Assembly (NCBI GenBank): GCA_016789605.1
Contig: JAEUQO010000189.1
Span: 1 to 38,673, forward strand
DNA length: 38,673 nucleotides
Source of the DNA: Acidobacteriota bacterium
GTDB taxonomy: Bacteria > Acidobacteriota > Blastocatellia > RBC074
Reading direction: 5' to 3'
A program made the position numbers and the translations under genes. Under the pieces are notes generated by a model. The model searched no databases. It was not told where the DNA came from and saw nothing but the letters and a program-made list of their open reading frames with translations. Position 1 is the first letter of the stretch; each line of letters begins with the position of its first letter. Shown one piece after another: positions 10,375-21,054 of this stretch.

Positions 10375-13050
10375 TCATTCGTGCCGGAGCGCGACTAGCG
10401 GATCAACCTGGGTTGCACGTCGGGCAGGCAACCAACTGGCAAGTAAGGCGACCACAAGCAGCAAACCCGCTGACCCGGCAAGCGTGAGTGGATCGTGTTC
10501 GCGCAAGTCATAAAGCAAACTGGCCAACCAGCGCGCCGCCCACCAAGCGGCCAGTAATCCGACCACCAGCCCGGTGACCATCAACGCCAGCGTTTCGCGC
10601 AAGATCAGTCCGGCGACCGTGCGTGTTTGCGCGCCGAGCGCCCTTCGAATACCGATTTCGTGAGTGCGTTGGGTCACCGTGTAAGAGATCACGCCGTAAA
10701 TGCCCGCCGTTGTCAGCAATAAACCCAGCACCGCGAGTGCGCCCATCAACCACAGCACATAGCTGCGTTGCGCAACGGAGTCGTAAACGTGCTGGCGCAT
10801 CGTTTTTCCATCAAACAGCGGCAAGTCTTTATCCAAGGTGTGGACGGCTTGTTGCACGGCACTGAACGCTAGTCCGGGGGCCGCGTTGGTTTTCAGCACA
10901 ATCGTTCGGGGAATCGGGCCGCCTTGTAAGTAGGGCAGAAACATCTCGCGACTGTGCTCTCTTTCGAGGCTAAGACTGCGCACATTGCTCACAACGCCCA
11001 CAATCTCGCGTGGTTGTTTTTCGCCTGTAACGAGAATGCGTTGCCCCAAGGCGTTTCCGTCAGGAAAAAACTGACGCGCGATTTGTTCGTTGATAATGAT
11101 GACGGGCGCCGAATTAACCGTGTCGCGCTCAGTAAAGCTACGACCTTGCAAGAGAGGGATGCTCATCGTGCGGAAGTAATCAGCGCTGGCGGAGATGAAA
11201 AACGCAAAGCGGTCGTCAAAATTGGACGGTGGCGTGACGCCTTCGACCTTGAAGAGCAAACCGATGACTTCGGCTTTGTTAAGCGGAACCTTGTTCGTCA
11301 CGCCGACACTTTGGAATTGCGGTTGAGCTTGCACGCGTTCCAATAACTGCCGCATAAAGTCGCGCGCAGCCTCTGCCGTTTGATATCGCGTCGGCGGCAA
11401 TGAGAGCGATACGGTCAGCACATTTTCTGCGCTGAATCCGGCATTTAGATTCAATACCTTGACAAAGCTGCGCATTAACAAACCTGCACCAACCAGCAGC
11501 ACGACGGAGAGCGCGACTTGTGCGACGACCAGGACGTTTCCTGCGCGGCTTGCGCCGCCAAATGCACGACCACTGCCGGATTTGAGGGCTTCATTAACGT
11601 CCATCCGACTGGCACGCCAAGCCGGTAACCAGCCAACCAGGATGCCGGTCAACAAGGAAATACCCAGTGCAAAACCAAGTACACGGTAATCAAGCGTGAT
11701 TTCAGCCAAACGCGGCAGTTGTGGCGGACTCAACCACACCAACAAACGCGTCAGCCAATGTGCGAGCCACAGGCCAAGCAAGCCACCGCTCAATGCGAGT
11801 ACACAGCTTTCTGTCAGCGACTGGCGCAACAAACGACCGCGTCCCGCGCCCAAAGCCGCGCGCACCGCGAGTTCGCGTTTGCGTGTGGTCGCCAACGCCA
11901 GCAACAGATTGGCCACGTTGGCGCAGGCAATCAGCAACACAAAACCGACTGCGCCAAACAACAGCGTTAGAATCTGGCGCAAACGTCCAAACCACGCGTC
12001 TCCCACCATCGCTTCCAGCAACGGCGTCACGCGAACATTGGTTGAATTGGCCAGCCGCATTCCTGCTGGTACAGGGCGTTCATAGCTTTTTACGACCGTG
12101 TTGATTTCGGCGCTGGTTTGTCCCGGTGTCGCGTTGTCACGCAAACGACCGATGATGCCGTATTGAATCGAAGGATTTGTAAAGACGCGGTCGCCGAGTG
12201 ATGGCGAGAGCGGAATCCACACGGCGACCTCGCGTGGGTAACGTAAGGCGGGCGGCGCTATGCCAACAATGGTAAAGCTCTTGCCATTGAGCGTCAGTGT
12301 GTGTCCCAGCACATCCGTTGCGCCGTTCAACCGCTGTTGCCACAACTCAAAACTAACCACCGCCACCATTTGTTTGCCTGGCTGCTCTTCATCCGCTGAA
12401 AAAGCCCGCCCCAACAATGGCTGCACGCCAAGCGTCTGAAAGAAATTGGCTGAAACCTCGACGGCTTCAATCCGTTCCGGCTCTCCCACGCCCGCCAGAT
12501 TGACGCCGCCATCGCCTTTCGTATACGCGGATACAGCCTGCAAACTTGGCACGCGCGAATGCCAATCAAAGCGATATTTCCAGGCGGATTCTTCCATCGC
12601 TTCCTCAAGGTCAACATAGGTCATCCGCGCGCCATTGAGCATCACCAGATGGTCGGGATCGGCAAACGGCAACGCGCGTAAGAGCACGCCGTTGACTACG
12701 CTAAAAATTGCCGTCGTTGCGCCGATGCCCAGCGCCAACGTCAAGACCGCTACAATTGTGAAGGCTCTATGCTTGAGCAACATGCGTACGCCAAACCGTA
12801 TGTCTTGAATCATCTCGTCCTCCCATCTGCGTGGTTGCAGCAACAGCGCATCCCGGAACGCGCCTAAACTGCGCTGTAGCAAATCCAGTTTGTTACGTCG
12901 GTCGAGCCTGTCCCATTCGGCCAAAAGCAATTCGCGATTGCGTAATTCGGCTTCCCACTCCTGTCGCCAATCCGCACGCAGCCGCGTCGGTACGATCAGT
13001 CCGACAAGTCGAATTAACCAATACCAGAAGCGGAATCGGGGTTGAGACAT
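10375..13050 (-). CDS. ADOP-family orphan permease, ADOP-6
   Basis: 891 aa, ATG at 13050, 18 nt after the ADOP-5 stop. The prefix has Thr in [17 protein letters not shown]. Early in its first periplasmic domain it has an unusual acidic stretch ([15 protein letters not shown]) not seen in the other nine. The rest is canonical: [10 protein letters not shown], an FtsX block with [20 protein letters not shown], a linker TM ([20 protein letters not shown]), a second periplasmic domain, an FtsX block with [20 protein letters not shown], and the tail [17 protein letters not shown]. The ADOP call is firm; the substrate is unknown. Confidence 0.93.
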   Translation of the reverse strand: MSQPRFRFWYWLIRLVGLIVPTRLRADWRQEWEAELRNRELLLAEWDRLDRRNKLDLLQRSLGAFRDALLLQPRRWEDEMIQDIRFGVRMLLKHRAFTIVAVLTLALGIGATTAIFSVVNGVLLRALPFADPDHLVMLNGARMTYVDLEEAMEESAWKYRFDWHSRVPSLQAVSAYTKGDGGVNLAGVGEPERIEAVEVSANFFQTLGVQPLLGRAFSADEEQPGKQMVAVVSFELWQQRLNGATDVLGHTLTLNGKSFTIVGIAPPALRYPREVAVWIPLSPSLGDRVFTNPSIQYGIIGRLRDNATPGQTSAEINTVVKSYERPVPAGMRLANSTNVRVTPLLEAMVGDAWFGRLRQILTLLFGAVGFVLLIACANVANLLLALATTRKRELAVRAALGAGRGRLLRQSLTESCVLALSGGLLGLWLAHWLTRLLVWLSPPQLPRLAEITLDYRVLGFALGISLLTGILVGWLPAWRASRMDVNEALKSGSGRAFGGASRAGNVLVVAQVALSVVLLVGAGLLMRSFVKVLNLNAGFSAENVLTVSLSLPPTRYQTAEAARDFMRQLLERVQAQPQFQSVGVTNKVPLNKAEVIGLLFKVEGVTPPSNFDDRFAFFISASADYFRTMSIPLLQGRSFTERDTVNSAPVIIINEQIARQFFPDGNALGQRILVTGEKQPREIVGVVSNVRSLSLEREHSREMFLPYLQGGPIPRTIVLKTNAAPGLAFSAVQQAVHTLDKDLPLFDGKTMRQHVYDSVAQRSYVLWLMGALAVLGLLLTTAGIYGVISYTVTQRTHEIGIRRALGAQTRTVAGLILRETLALMVTGLVVGLLAAWWAARWLASLLYDLREHDPLTLAGSAGLLLVVALLASWLPARRATQVDPLVALRHE
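12811..12823 (-). promoter_or_regulatory. Internal Shine-Dalgarno and ATG in ADOP-6
   Basis: GGAGGACGAGATG in frame at codon 80. The only copy with GAG, not GAA, before the ATG; the GGAGGA core is intact. Confidence 0.42.
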
Positions 13051-13068
13051 AAACGACTGTTGTGAGAT

Positions 13069-15753
13069 TCAGTGTTGTCGCAGCGTGATCAATGGATCAA
13101 CCTTTGTCGCGCGTCGCGCCGGAATCCAGCAAGCCAGCAACGCTACGAGCAACAGCAATAGCGGCACGCCCGCAAAAGTCAGCGGGTCGGTAGCGCTCAC
13201 GCCGTAAAGAATGCTGCGCAATACACGGGTAAACGCCAGTGCGACAGCCAGTCCTAATGCCAACCCCAACGCAACCAGCTTGATTCCCTGCGCGATGACC
13301 AGCCGCGTGATGTCGCGGGTTTGCGCGCCGAGCGCGAGACGGATGCCGAGTTCGTGCGTACGCTCTGTCACGGCGTGCGCCATCACGCTGTAAATGCCTG
13401 TGGCGGCGAGCAGCAATGCCACCAAACCGAACAGCGTCAGCAAGGCGGTTTGCAAACACGGCTCTGCGACGAGATCGGCGAGCAGTGCGTCCATCGTTTC
13501 GAGTTTCGGCGCAGGTAAGTTCGAATTCAGCGCCTTTATTTCGTGGCGAATCATGGCTGCCGTTTGTGCCGCTGGCACAGTAGTACGCAGCAGCAATTCC
13601 GGCGATTGCATCGGCCATTGCCAATAAGGCACGTAAACTTCGGGCAAAGCGACAGCATTCAGGTTGAGCCGTTTGGTGTCAGCAACGACACCGACGATTT
13701 CGATCCACGGCGAAGTCGCGCCGGGGGGCGGGCCGACGGGTTGCCCCGGCGTGCGACCCTCCAGCGCCAATCGCTGGCCGAGCGGATTGTCATGCGGGAG
13801 ATATTGCCGCGCGAAACTTTCGTTGATGATCGCGACAGCGGGCGCTTCGTAAATGTCGCGTTCAGTGAACGCGCGGCCTTGCCGCAACGCTACGCCAAGT
13901 GTGCTGAAGTAATCGGGCGTGATGCCCCGGAAGTCTGAGCGCGGTGTAGCCGGAAATTGGCGCGCTTCGAAAACGATGCCTTGCCGCGAAGGTTCGATGC
14001 TGCGCGCGAGGCTGCTGACGGCAGCGACAGATTCCACACCGGGTTGCGATTGCAAACGCTGCATCAAGGCTTGCAGCGTCACTTGCGGGCGCGTCGTCGT
14101 AGGACGCACCCAAGTCGTAAAGCCGCTGATCGAAAAATCCAGTTTGGCAACGAGCAGGTGATGCGGCTCAAAGCCGCGATTCACGCTGGTCAGCCGTGCG
14201 AAGCTCGTCAACATCAGCCCTGCGCCAATCAACAACAACAACGAGAGCGCGACTTCGGCGACCACGAGGCTGCTGCGCAAACGGCTGCGTTGCAAACCCG
14301 CCGTAGTGCTTTTGCCGCCTTCTTTGAGCGCTTCGTTGAGGTCGTACCGTGTCGCCTGCCAAGCGGGCGCGAGTCCGCACAAGACGCTGGTCACGATTGC
14401 CGCGAACAAAGTAAAGCCGAGTACGCGCGCGTCGAGCTGCATCGTTTGCAAACGCGGAAGTTGCTCGCCACTCAAAAGGCGCAAGACGCGCAATCCACCA
14501 GCAGCCAGCAACAAGCCGCCTGCGCTGCTGATGAAGGCGAGCAGCGCGCTTTCGATCAACAGTTGCCACACGATTTGTCTCCGCGTAGCGCCGAGCGCGA
14601 GTCGAATCACGAATTCTTTTTGACGCGTCAGCGCACGCGCCAGCGTAAGGTTGGCTACGTTGGCGCATGCGATCAACAACACCGCTGCAATCGCAGCCCA
14701 TAAAACCCACAACGCCGTTTGCAGGTTGCGCCCGACAGTTTGTTCGAGCAACGGGACGATGGCGATCTGCGAACCTACGTTATGCGCGGCGTGTTGGGCA
14801 TGCAGCCGCGCTTGAATCGCATTCATCTCAGCTTGGGCTTGTGCGAGCGTGACACCTGCTTTGAGCCGCCCCAGCACGGTCAACCAATGTCCGCCGCGCC
14901 GGTCGCGCGGCAGGCCGTTCCAACCCGCAGGCAACCAGACAGCATTTTTGCCCGGAAACTGAAAGCCCGGCGGCATCACACCGACCACCGTGTAATCGCG
15001 CCGCCCAAAAGTGTCGAAGGTCACGGTTTGTCCGATGGCTTTCGTGGCTTCGCCGTAACGTTGCCGCGCGAATTCATAGCTGACAACGGCGACTTTATTG
15101 CCTTCGCGCTGATCTTCCTCGGGCAGGAAGGCGCGGCCTGCGTGAGGCGCTACGCCAAGCGCAGGGAACAAACTGGCCGAGACTGAACTCGCGCGCAGCT
15201 TCTCGCTGCCTTCCGCCGTAACGAGATTGATTTCGCTATCGCCCGACCAATAAGCCAGATGCTCGAACGAGTGTTGCTCGGCTTGCCAGTCGGCAAAGTC
15301 TGGCGGCGTGACCATCTCCTGCTCCATGCCCGTAGCCGGGTTGCGTTCCCACAGCATGACCAGCCGTTCGGGTTCGTGGTAAGGCAGCGGCATGAGCAGC
15401 ACAGCGTTGATGACCGAAAAGATAGCCGTATTCGCGCCAATGCCCAACGCCAGCGTGATCACTGCGACCAACGTAAAGCCGGGCTTTTTCACTAACATTC
15501 GCACGCCGTAGCGCAAGTTTTGAAACATTTCGTCCTCCATCCTTCTTGGTTGCAGCGCCAGCGCATCGAAAAATGCGCCGAGTGAACCCCACAGCAATTC
15601 AAGCTTGTTGCACCCATCGAGCTTGTCCCACTGCGCGAGTTGCGCTTCGCGCCAGCGCAATTCGGCTTCCCATTCCTGCCGCCAATCCAACCGTTGCGGC
15701 ACGATCAGGTCAATGAAGCGAATCAACCAAAGATGAAGTTGTTGGTTCTTCAT
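13069..15753 (-). CDS. ADOP-family orphan permease, ADOP-5
   Basis: 894 aa, ATG at 15753, 12 nt after the ADOP-4 stop, with a weak purine-rich leader (AGGCGGA) directly before it. The prefix carries a three-residue deletion: [15 protein letters not shown], lacking the 'RAD/RSD'-type tripeptide seen in the other nine. The second periplasmic domain has a glycine/proline-rich insertion ([16 protein letters not shown]) ahead of the conserved IEIVGVVAD strand. The FtsX blocks are [20 protein letters not shown] and [20 protein letters not shown], and the tail is [17 protein letters not shown]. Same eight-TM plan as its neighbours. Reading frame and length show an intact gene. Confidence 0.93.
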   Translation of the reverse strand: MKNQQLHLWLIRFIDLIVPQRLDWRQEWEAELRWREAQLAQWDKLDGCNKLELLWGSLGAFFDALALQPRRMEDEMFQNLRYGVRMLVKKPGFTLVAVITLALGIGANTAIFSVINAVLLMPLPYHEPERLVMLWERNPATGMEQEMVTPPDFADWQAEQHSFEHLAYWSGDSEINLVTAEGSEKLRASSVSASLFPALGVAPHAGRAFLPEEDQREGNKVAVVSYEFARQRYGEATKAIGQTVTFDTFGRRDYTVVGVMPPGFQFPGKNAVWLPAGWNGLPRDRRGGHWLTVLGRLKAGVTLAQAQAEMNAIQARLHAQHAAHNVGSQIAIVPLLEQTVGRNLQTALWVLWAAIAAVLLIACANVANLTLARALTRQKEFVIRLALGATRRQIVWQLLIESALLAFISSAGGLLLAAGGLRVLRLLSGEQLPRLQTMQLDARVLGFTLFAAIVTSVLCGLAPAWQATRYDLNEALKEGGKSTTAGLQRSRLRSSLVVAEVALSLLLLIGAGLMLTSFARLTSVNRGFEPHHLLVAKLDFSISGFTTWVRPTTTRPQVTLQALMQRLQSQPGVESVAAVSSLARSIEPSRQGIVFEARQFPATPRSDFRGITPDYFSTLGVALRQGRAFTERDIYEAPAVAIINESFARQYLPHDNPLGQRLALEGRTPGQPVGPPPGATSPWIEIVGVVADTKRLNLNAVALPEVYVPYWQWPMQSPELLLRTTVPAAQTAAMIRHEIKALNSNLPAPKLETMDALLADLVAEPCLQTALLTLFGLVALLLAATGIYSVMAHAVTERTHELGIRLALGAQTRDITRLVIAQGIKLVALGLALGLAVALAFTRVLRSILYGVSATDPLTFAGVPLLLLLVALLACWIPARRATKVDPLITLRQH
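15526..15538 (-). promoter_or_regulatory. Internal Shine-Dalgarno and ATG in ADOP-5
   Basis: GGAGGACGAAATG in frame at codon 76. The product would begin [11 protein letters not shown]. Confidence 0.45.
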
Positions 15754-15765
15754 TCCGCCTGCGCC

Positions 15766-18384
15766 TCATTCTTGGCGCAGCGCCAGCAGCGGATCAATCC
15801 GCGTGGCTTTGCGGGCAGGCAGGTAACATGCCAGCAAGGCGACCAGCAGCAAGATCAAGGGAGCGGCAACGAACGTCGTCGGGTCGGTTGCCGTTACGCC
15901 AAACAAGAGCCCCGCGACTGCGCGCGTTAGCCACAAAGCAGCCAACAGCCCGATGCCGATGCCGCACAACGCCAGGCGCATTCCCTGCCCAATGACCAGC
16001 CGCAACACATCGCGCGGCTGCGCGCCGAGCGCCAGACGGGTGCCCAGTTCGCGCGTGCGCAGCGCGACGGTTTGCTGCATGACGCCGAAGATGCCGACGG
16101 CGGCGAGCAACAACGCCAGCGCGGAAAACAGCGTCAAGAGCCACGTTTGAAAACGCCGTTGCGCGCCGGAGGCTGCAAACTGGCTTTCGAGTGTAGCGAT
16201 TTGTGTAAGCGGGACAGTTGAATCAAGCGCACGAATCTCATTGCGCACGACAGCGGCGAGTTGCGTGGGTTCCAGCTTAGTGCGGAGCAACAAGTCCATG
16301 CGGCGCGACGGGCTTTGCGCGTGCGGCGTGAACACTTGCGGGACGCTTTCGCGTTCCAGGCTCTGGCGGCGTATGTCACCAACAACCCCAACGACGGTTA
16401 GCCACGGCGCGGCAGATTGCGCCGCGCCATGCTTAAAGCGTTGTCCCAACGCCTCTTCGTTCGGCCAGAACCGACGCGCCATCGTTTCGTTGATGATGGC
16501 AACCGGCGGCGCATCTGGCGTGTCCTGCGCATCGAAGAAGCGCCCTTTGCGCAACGGCACGTGCAGCATTTGAAAGAAATCGCCACTGACCCCGTCCCCA
16601 CTCAAAGGCACCCGCGCCGGTTCCGCACCGTTTGCCGCGTCGCGTTCCGTCGTAATCAGCGCATCCAAATTCCCCCCAGTCAGAAAGTCATTGATCAGAC
16701 CGGCAGATTCGACGCCCGGCAGCGCCGCGATGCGTTCGCTCACTTGTTGATAAAAGACGCGGATTTGTTCGGGAGTACGATTGGACATGGGCGACAGTCC
16801 AAGCATCAGCACATTCGTCGCATCAAAGCCTGGGTCAACGGCTTGCACCTGCAAAAAGCTGCGCAGCAATAATCCCGCACCGGAAAGCAATAAGACCGCC
16901 AAACTGAATTCCGCCACCACCAGCACCCCGCGCACACGACTACCACTGATGCTGCCGCTTGCGCTGCGGCCATCTTTCAATGCTGCGCCGAGATGAGACT
17001 GCGAAACCTTCCAGGCCGGAAGCAAACCAAACAACGCGCCGGTTATGAGAGAAACAACAACCGCGAAAGCCAGCGCCTGTCCGTCAATCGCCACACTATC
17101 CAAATTGGCAACGTTCGGCGGGCTAAAACGCAGCAGCAGCGGAAGGCCGAACCGTGCGATGAAAAGACCGACTGCGCCTGCGAGCAGAGCGAGCAGCGTA
17201 CTTTCCGTGAGCAGTTGCCGCATGAGTCGCATTCTACCCGCACCGAGTGCCATCCGAATCGCCATCTCACGTTCGCGCGCTAAGCTGCGCGCCAACATCA
17301 AATTCGCGACATTCGTACATGCGATCAGCAACACAAACACCACCGCGCCGAATAGAACCCACAGCGCCAGCCGCACATTGCGTCCCGTCAATTGAAGCTG
17401 AAACGGAACGACATTCACGCCCAGGTCTTTGTTGGAGTCGGGATAGGCTTGCGCCAACCGCTCGGCAATTAGATTCATTTCCGTTTGCGTCTGTGCGAGC
17501 GTTACGCCTGCTTTGAGCCGCCCTATGACACGCCAGAAACCTCTATCGCGCTTGTTTTTTTCTGCTTCCCCCGCCAGCGTCGGTCGCCAAACCTGCGCGG
17601 CTTGATCGGGAAATTGAAAGCGCTCCGGCATCACACCAACCACTTGCGCCTGCGCCCCGTCAATTTCCACCATTTGCCCCACAATGTTGGACGAGGCACC
17701 AAAGCGCCGTTGCCACAAACCATAGCCCAAGACCACCACGCGCCGCTGCGCATCGTCAACAGTGAAGGTGCGCCCCAACATAGGCGTAACGCCCAGCACC
17801 GAAAACAGATTCGCCGAAACGCCCACGCTCACGACCAGCTCTGGTTCCGGCGCGCCCGTCAACGGCACTACCGTCGGATCGAAGATCGCAATGTCGGCAA
17901 ATGATTGGCTCTGAGTGCGCCAGTCGGCCACATTGGCATAAGCAGAGGAGCGTTCTTTGATGTTGCGCTGCGGCGACTCAGTCCAGAGGAAGGCCAACTG
18001 CTCCGCGTTTGGATACGGCAACGGGCGCAGCAAAACGGCATTGACGACACTGAAGATCGTGATGTTCGCGCCGATGCCGATGGCTAAAGTCAGTACGGCA
18101 ATAATGGTAAAGCTCGGATGCTTGATGAGCATTCGCACGCCTAATCGCAGGTCTTGAACCATTTCATCCTCCCATCTTCGAGGTTGTAACCACAGCGCAT
18201 CCCACAGTGCGCCAAAGCTGCGCCACAACAATTCGAACTTGTTTCTGACATTCAGCTTGTCCCATTCGGCCAGTAACGCTTCGCGGTGCCGCAATTCGGC
18301 TTCCCATTCCTGTCGCCAGTCGGCGCGCAGGCGTTGCGGGACGATCAAGCCGATGAATTGAATCAGTCGTAGATGTAGTTTCAC
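15766..18384 (-). CDS. ADOP-family orphan permease, ADOP-4 (GTG start)
   Basis: 872 aa from a GTG at 18384, 10 nt after the ADOP-3 stop. I chose GTG because the conserved prefix ([19 protein letters not shown]) begins there and a purine-rich AAAGAAGA precedes it. The only in-frame ATG-type start farther up, at 18501, would add 39 non-homologous residues inside ADOP-3. Domains in order: prefix to residue 74; first TM ([20 protein letters not shown]); MacB-like core; FtsX block ([20 protein letters not shown]); linker TM; second periplasmic domain; FtsX block ([20 protein letters not shown]); tail [17 protein letters not shown]. Thr replaces Ala in 'ACANVAN'. Substrate unknown. Confidence 0.92.
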   Translation of the reverse strand: MKLHLRLIQFIGLIVPQRLRADWRQEWEAELRHREALLAEWDKLNVRNKFELLWRSFGALWDALWLQPRRWEDEMVQDLRLGVRMLIKHPSFTIIAVLTLAIGIGANITIFSVVNAVLLRPLPYPNAEQLAFLWTESPQRNIKERSSAYANVADWRTQSQSFADIAIFDPTVVPLTGAPEPELVVSVGVSANLFSVLGVTPMLGRTFTVDDAQRRVVVLGYGLWQRRFGASSNIVGQMVEIDGAQAQVVGVMPERFQFPDQAAQVWRPTLAGEAEKNKRDRGFWRVIGRLKAGVTLAQTQTEMNLIAERLAQAYPDSNKDLGVNVVPFQLQLTGRNVRLALWVLFGAVVFVLLIACTNVANLMLARSLAREREMAIRMALGAGRMRLMRQLLTESTLLALLAGAVGLFIARFGLPLLLRFSPPNVANLDSVAIDGQALAFAVVVSLITGALFGLLPAWKVSQSHLGAALKDGRSASGSISGSRVRGVLVVAEFSLAVLLLSGAGLLLRSFLQVQAVDPGFDATNVLMLGLSPMSNRTPEQIRVFYQQVSERIAALPGVESAGLINDFLTGGNLDALITTERDAANGAEPARVPLSGDGVSGDFFQMLHVPLRKGRFFDAQDTPDAPPVAIINETMARRFWPNEEALGQRFKHGAAQSAAPWLTVVGVVGDIRRQSLERESVPQVFTPHAQSPSRRMDLLLRTKLEPTQLAAVVRNEIRALDSTVPLTQIATLESQFAASGAQRRFQTWLLTLFSALALLLAAVGIFGVMQQTVALRTRELGTRLALGAQPRDVLRLVIGQGMRLALCGIGIGLLAALWLTRAVAGLLFGVTATDPTTFVAAPLILLLVALLACYLPARKATRIDPLLALRQE
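18160..18172 (-). promoter_or_regulatory. Internal Shine-Dalgarno and ATG in ADOP-4
   Basis: GGAGGATGAAATG in frame at codon 75. The Asp codon is GAT here, so the site is not simply copied unchanged. The full-length start is a GTG, which may make the internal site relatively strong. Confidence 0.47.
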
Positions 18385-18394
18385 CGCGTCTTCT

Positions 18395-21049
18395 TTATTT
18401 GTGCCTGAGCGCCGCCAGCGGATCAACCTTCGTTGCCAGCCGCGCCGGGACAATGCAGGCCACAAGCGTGACGGTGAGCAGCAGGCTCGCGACCGTGACA
18501 AAGGTAAGCGGATCGGACGCCTTCACGCCGTAGAGGATTTGCGACAAGAGACGGGTCACGGCATACGCGCCGATCAATCCCAGTATGACCCCCAAACCGG
18601 CCAGGCAGAGTCCGTGTTTGACCACGATCAGAAACACGTCTCGCGATTGCGCGCCGAGCGCCATCCGAACGCCGATTTCATGCCTGCGTTGCGCCACGGC
18701 GAAAGACATCACGGCGTACAGGCCAACCGTTGCCATTGCCAATGCCAGCAACGCGAAAATGCCCAGCAGCCCTGTGATGACGCGCTTGGGCGAACTGCGT
18801 TCGCGGTAGGATTCGTGCAAGGTTTTGCTTTCAGAAATCGGTAGGTTTGCGTCCAGTGCGGCCAATTCACGCCGCATCGCTCCCGCCAATTGCGTCACGT
18901 TTTCTTCCGCAGACGGATGTGGCTGTCCGCGCACCATCAATGTCATTACCCTACCAGCACGTTGCGCGAAGGGGTGGTAAATAACCGGTTCCGCCGCGTT
19001 ATCCAGGTCGCTGTTGATGGTGTTTGCGACAACGCCGACGATTTCATTGGGGGGATCGTCGCCGAAGCTCAGCCGCTGCCCAATGACCGGCTTGTCAGCG
19101 AAATAACGACGTGCAAAGGCTTCGTTCACCAGCGCGACGCGCGTCGCCCTGGCGTCATCCTGTTCGGTGAACAAACGACCGGCGCGCAACGGCGTGCGAA
19201 CCGCCGCGAAATAACCCGGCGTTGCCGTGATTGCTCCCGCCATTGGCTGCTCGGATTTCGGAAACGCAGGTTGCCCGACAATCTGGAATGAAACCTCACC
19301 CCATCCGCCGGGCGGCACGCTGTCCGTCAATCCAACCGCCGCCACGCCGGGCAAGGCCGCCGCGCGTTGTGCCAGTTCCTGAAACAGATTGACGCGCTGT
19401 TCGGGTTGCGTGTAACGGTCGCGCGGCAACGCGATGGTCATTGCCAGTGTGTTATCGGGATTGAAACCCGGATCCGTATTAAGAATTTCGATAAAGCTGC
19501 GGATGAGCAATCCAGCCCCGACGAGCAGCACCAGTGACAAAGCGACTTCAGCCACCACCAGCGAATTTCGCCAACGATTACGCGCGCCGCCCGTTACGCC
19601 CTTGCTTCCTTCTTTTAAGGTTTCGTTGAGATCGGCTTTAGTCGCCTGCCACGCGGGCAGCAAGCCGCACAGCACGCCGGTCACGAGCGAAGCCAAAACG
19701 GTGAACCCCAGCGCCCAGACGTTGATGCCCAGGCGTTCCCAGCCCGGAATGAAGCGCGCGAAGCCCTGCGGGATGCTGTTGGCTAACGCCGTAACGCCCC
19801 AGACCGAAAACCCCAGTCCCAGCACGCCGCCCGCCAGCGCCAGCAGCAAGCTTTCCGTCAGCAACTGCCGCATCACACGCCACCGATGAGCGCCGAGCGC
19901 CATGCGCACCGCCAGTTCTTTTTGCCGCACCGCGCCGCGCGCCAACAGCAGATTGGCCACATTTGCGCAGGCAATCAGCAAGACAAACGCCACCGCGCCC
20001 AGCGTGAACGACAAATACATGCGCGCGCCCCGCGTGTAATCTTCGTTCAGCCCAATCGCGAAAGCGTCAACGCCGCTGTTGGTGGCTGGATGCTGCTGCG
20101 CTGCTTGCAGCGACAACGCGCGGATTTCGGCGTCTCCCTGCGCACGGCTGACGTCCGGCTTCAACAATCCGATGACGCGCAAAAAACGATGCTCGCGATC
20201 CTGCACGGCTGCCGGAAAGCTGACGAAGGGAATCCACAATTCGCCGCCAAAAAAAGGAAAGTTGAATTCGCGCGGCATCACGCCGATGACCGTATAAGTT
20301 TGGCTGCTCAGCCTGATGGTTTGCCCTAGAATCTTCGGGTCGGAACCGAAGCGCCGTTCCCACAAACTGTGCTTGAGCACGACGACTTGCTCTCGCCCCA
20401 GCGTGTCTTCATCCGGCTGAAACGTCCGCCCCAGCAGCGGCTGCGCGCCCAACGCCCCGAAGAATCCCGCCGAGACGCGGCAACCACGCAAGTGTTCCGG
20501 CTGATCGGTTCCCGTCAGCTCGAAATCGTCCAGGTTGAAAGAGGCGAATTGCTCGAAGCTGCGGCTTTGCTGCCGCCAATCGTGCAAGGCTCCCGGCGTG
20601 ACGTTCGCACGCTCGACGCCCGCGCCCAACATCCGTTCGTAAATCACTACCAGCCGATCCTGATTGGGAAAGGAAAAAGGATGGAGGATCAGCGCCTCCA
20701 TCGCGCTGAAGATCGTCGTGTTCGCGCCGATGCCGAGCGCCAGCGTCAGCACGGCAATGAAGGTGAATGCTTTGTGTTTGAGCAGCATGCGCGCGCCGAA
20801 GCGCAGGTCTTGAAACATTTCCTCCTCCAGACGGCGGGGTTGTAAGAGCAACGCATCCCAAAACGCGCCCAAACTTCTGCGCCAAAGGTCAAACTTGCTT
20901 TGCCAGTTCAGCTTGTCCCATTCGGCCAATGTTGCTTCGCGATACTGCAACTCGGCTTCCCACTCTTGCCGCCAGTCGGCGCGCAGGCGTTGTGGGACGA
21001 TCAGGCCGATGAAGCGAATCAGCCAGAGATGAATTTTTGTATCCCGCAT
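18395..21049 (-). CDS. ADOP-family orphan permease, ADOP-3
   Basis: 884 aa from the ATG at 21049, 5 nt after the ADOP-2 stop. The frame stays open to 21118, but that extension lies inside ADOP-2 and lacks homology to the prefix, so it was rejected. The prefix is canonical ([21 protein letters not shown]). The first TM ends unusually ([17 protein letters not shown]). The core includes [20 protein letters not shown] and [16 protein letters not shown]. The FtsX blocks are [20 protein letters not shown] and [20 protein letters not shown]; the tail is [17 protein letters not shown]. Its prefix shares long exact nucleotide tracts with ADOP-2. Confidence 0.92.
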   Translation of the reverse strand: MRDTKIHLWLIRFIGLIVPQRLRADWRQEWEAELQYREATLAEWDKLNWQSKFDLWRRSLGAFWDALLLQPRRLEEEMFQDLRFGARMLLKHKAFTFIAVLTLALGIGANTTIFSAMEALILHPFSFPNQDRLVVIYERMLGAGVERANVTPGALHDWRQQSRSFEQFASFNLDDFELTGTDQPEHLRGCRVSAGFFGALGAQPLLGRTFQPDEDTLGREQVVVLKHSLWERRFGSDPKILGQTIRLSSQTYTVIGVMPREFNFPFFGGELWIPFVSFPAAVQDREHRFLRVIGLLKPDVSRAQGDAEIRALSLQAAQQHPATNSGVDAFAIGLNEDYTRGARMYLSFTLGAVAFVLLIACANVANLLLARGAVRQKELAVRMALGAHRWRVMRQLLTESLLLALAGGVLGLGFSVWGVTALANSIPQGFARFIPGWERLGINVWALGFTVLASLVTGVLCGLLPAWQATKADLNETLKEGSKGVTGGARNRWRNSLVVAEVALSLVLLVGAGLLIRSFIEILNTDPGFNPDNTLAMTIALPRDRYTQPEQRVNLFQELAQRAAALPGVAAVGLTDSVPPGGWGEVSFQIVGQPAFPKSEQPMAGAITATPGYFAAVRTPLRAGRLFTEQDDARATRVALVNEAFARRYFADKPVIGQRLSFGDDPPNEIVGVVANTINSDLDNAAEPVIYHPFAQRAGRVMTLMVRGQPHPSAEENVTQLAGAMRRELAALDANLPISESKTLHESYRERSSPKRVITGLLGIFALLALAMATVGLYAVMSFAVAQRRHEIGVRMALGAQSRDVFLIVVKHGLCLAGLGVILGLIGAYAVTRLLSQILYGVKASDPLTFVTVASLLLTVTLVACIVPARLATKVDPLAALRHK
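20816..20828 (-). promoter_or_regulatory. Internal Shine-Dalgarno and ATG in ADOP-3
   Basis: GGAGGAGGAAATG in frame at codon 78. Encodes Glu-Glu-Glu-Met here, where most copies encode Glu-Asp-Glu-Met; the SD core survives the amino-acid change. Confidence 0.47.
20899..20953 (-). repeat. Exact 55-bp tract shared with ADOP-2 (copy in ADOP-3)
   Basis: Identical base for base to 23652-23706 and in the same codon register of the prefix. One mismatch follows, then another 20 identical bases. The remainder of the two genes is clearly diverged. Confidence 0.85.
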
Positions 21050-21054
21050 TCGTT

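Noticed and set aside
18385..18501. Upstream extension of ADOP-4 (start at 18501)
   Set aside because: Would overlap ADOP-3 by more than 100 nt with low-complexity Arg/Ser-rich sequence; the GTG at 18384 fits the family start.
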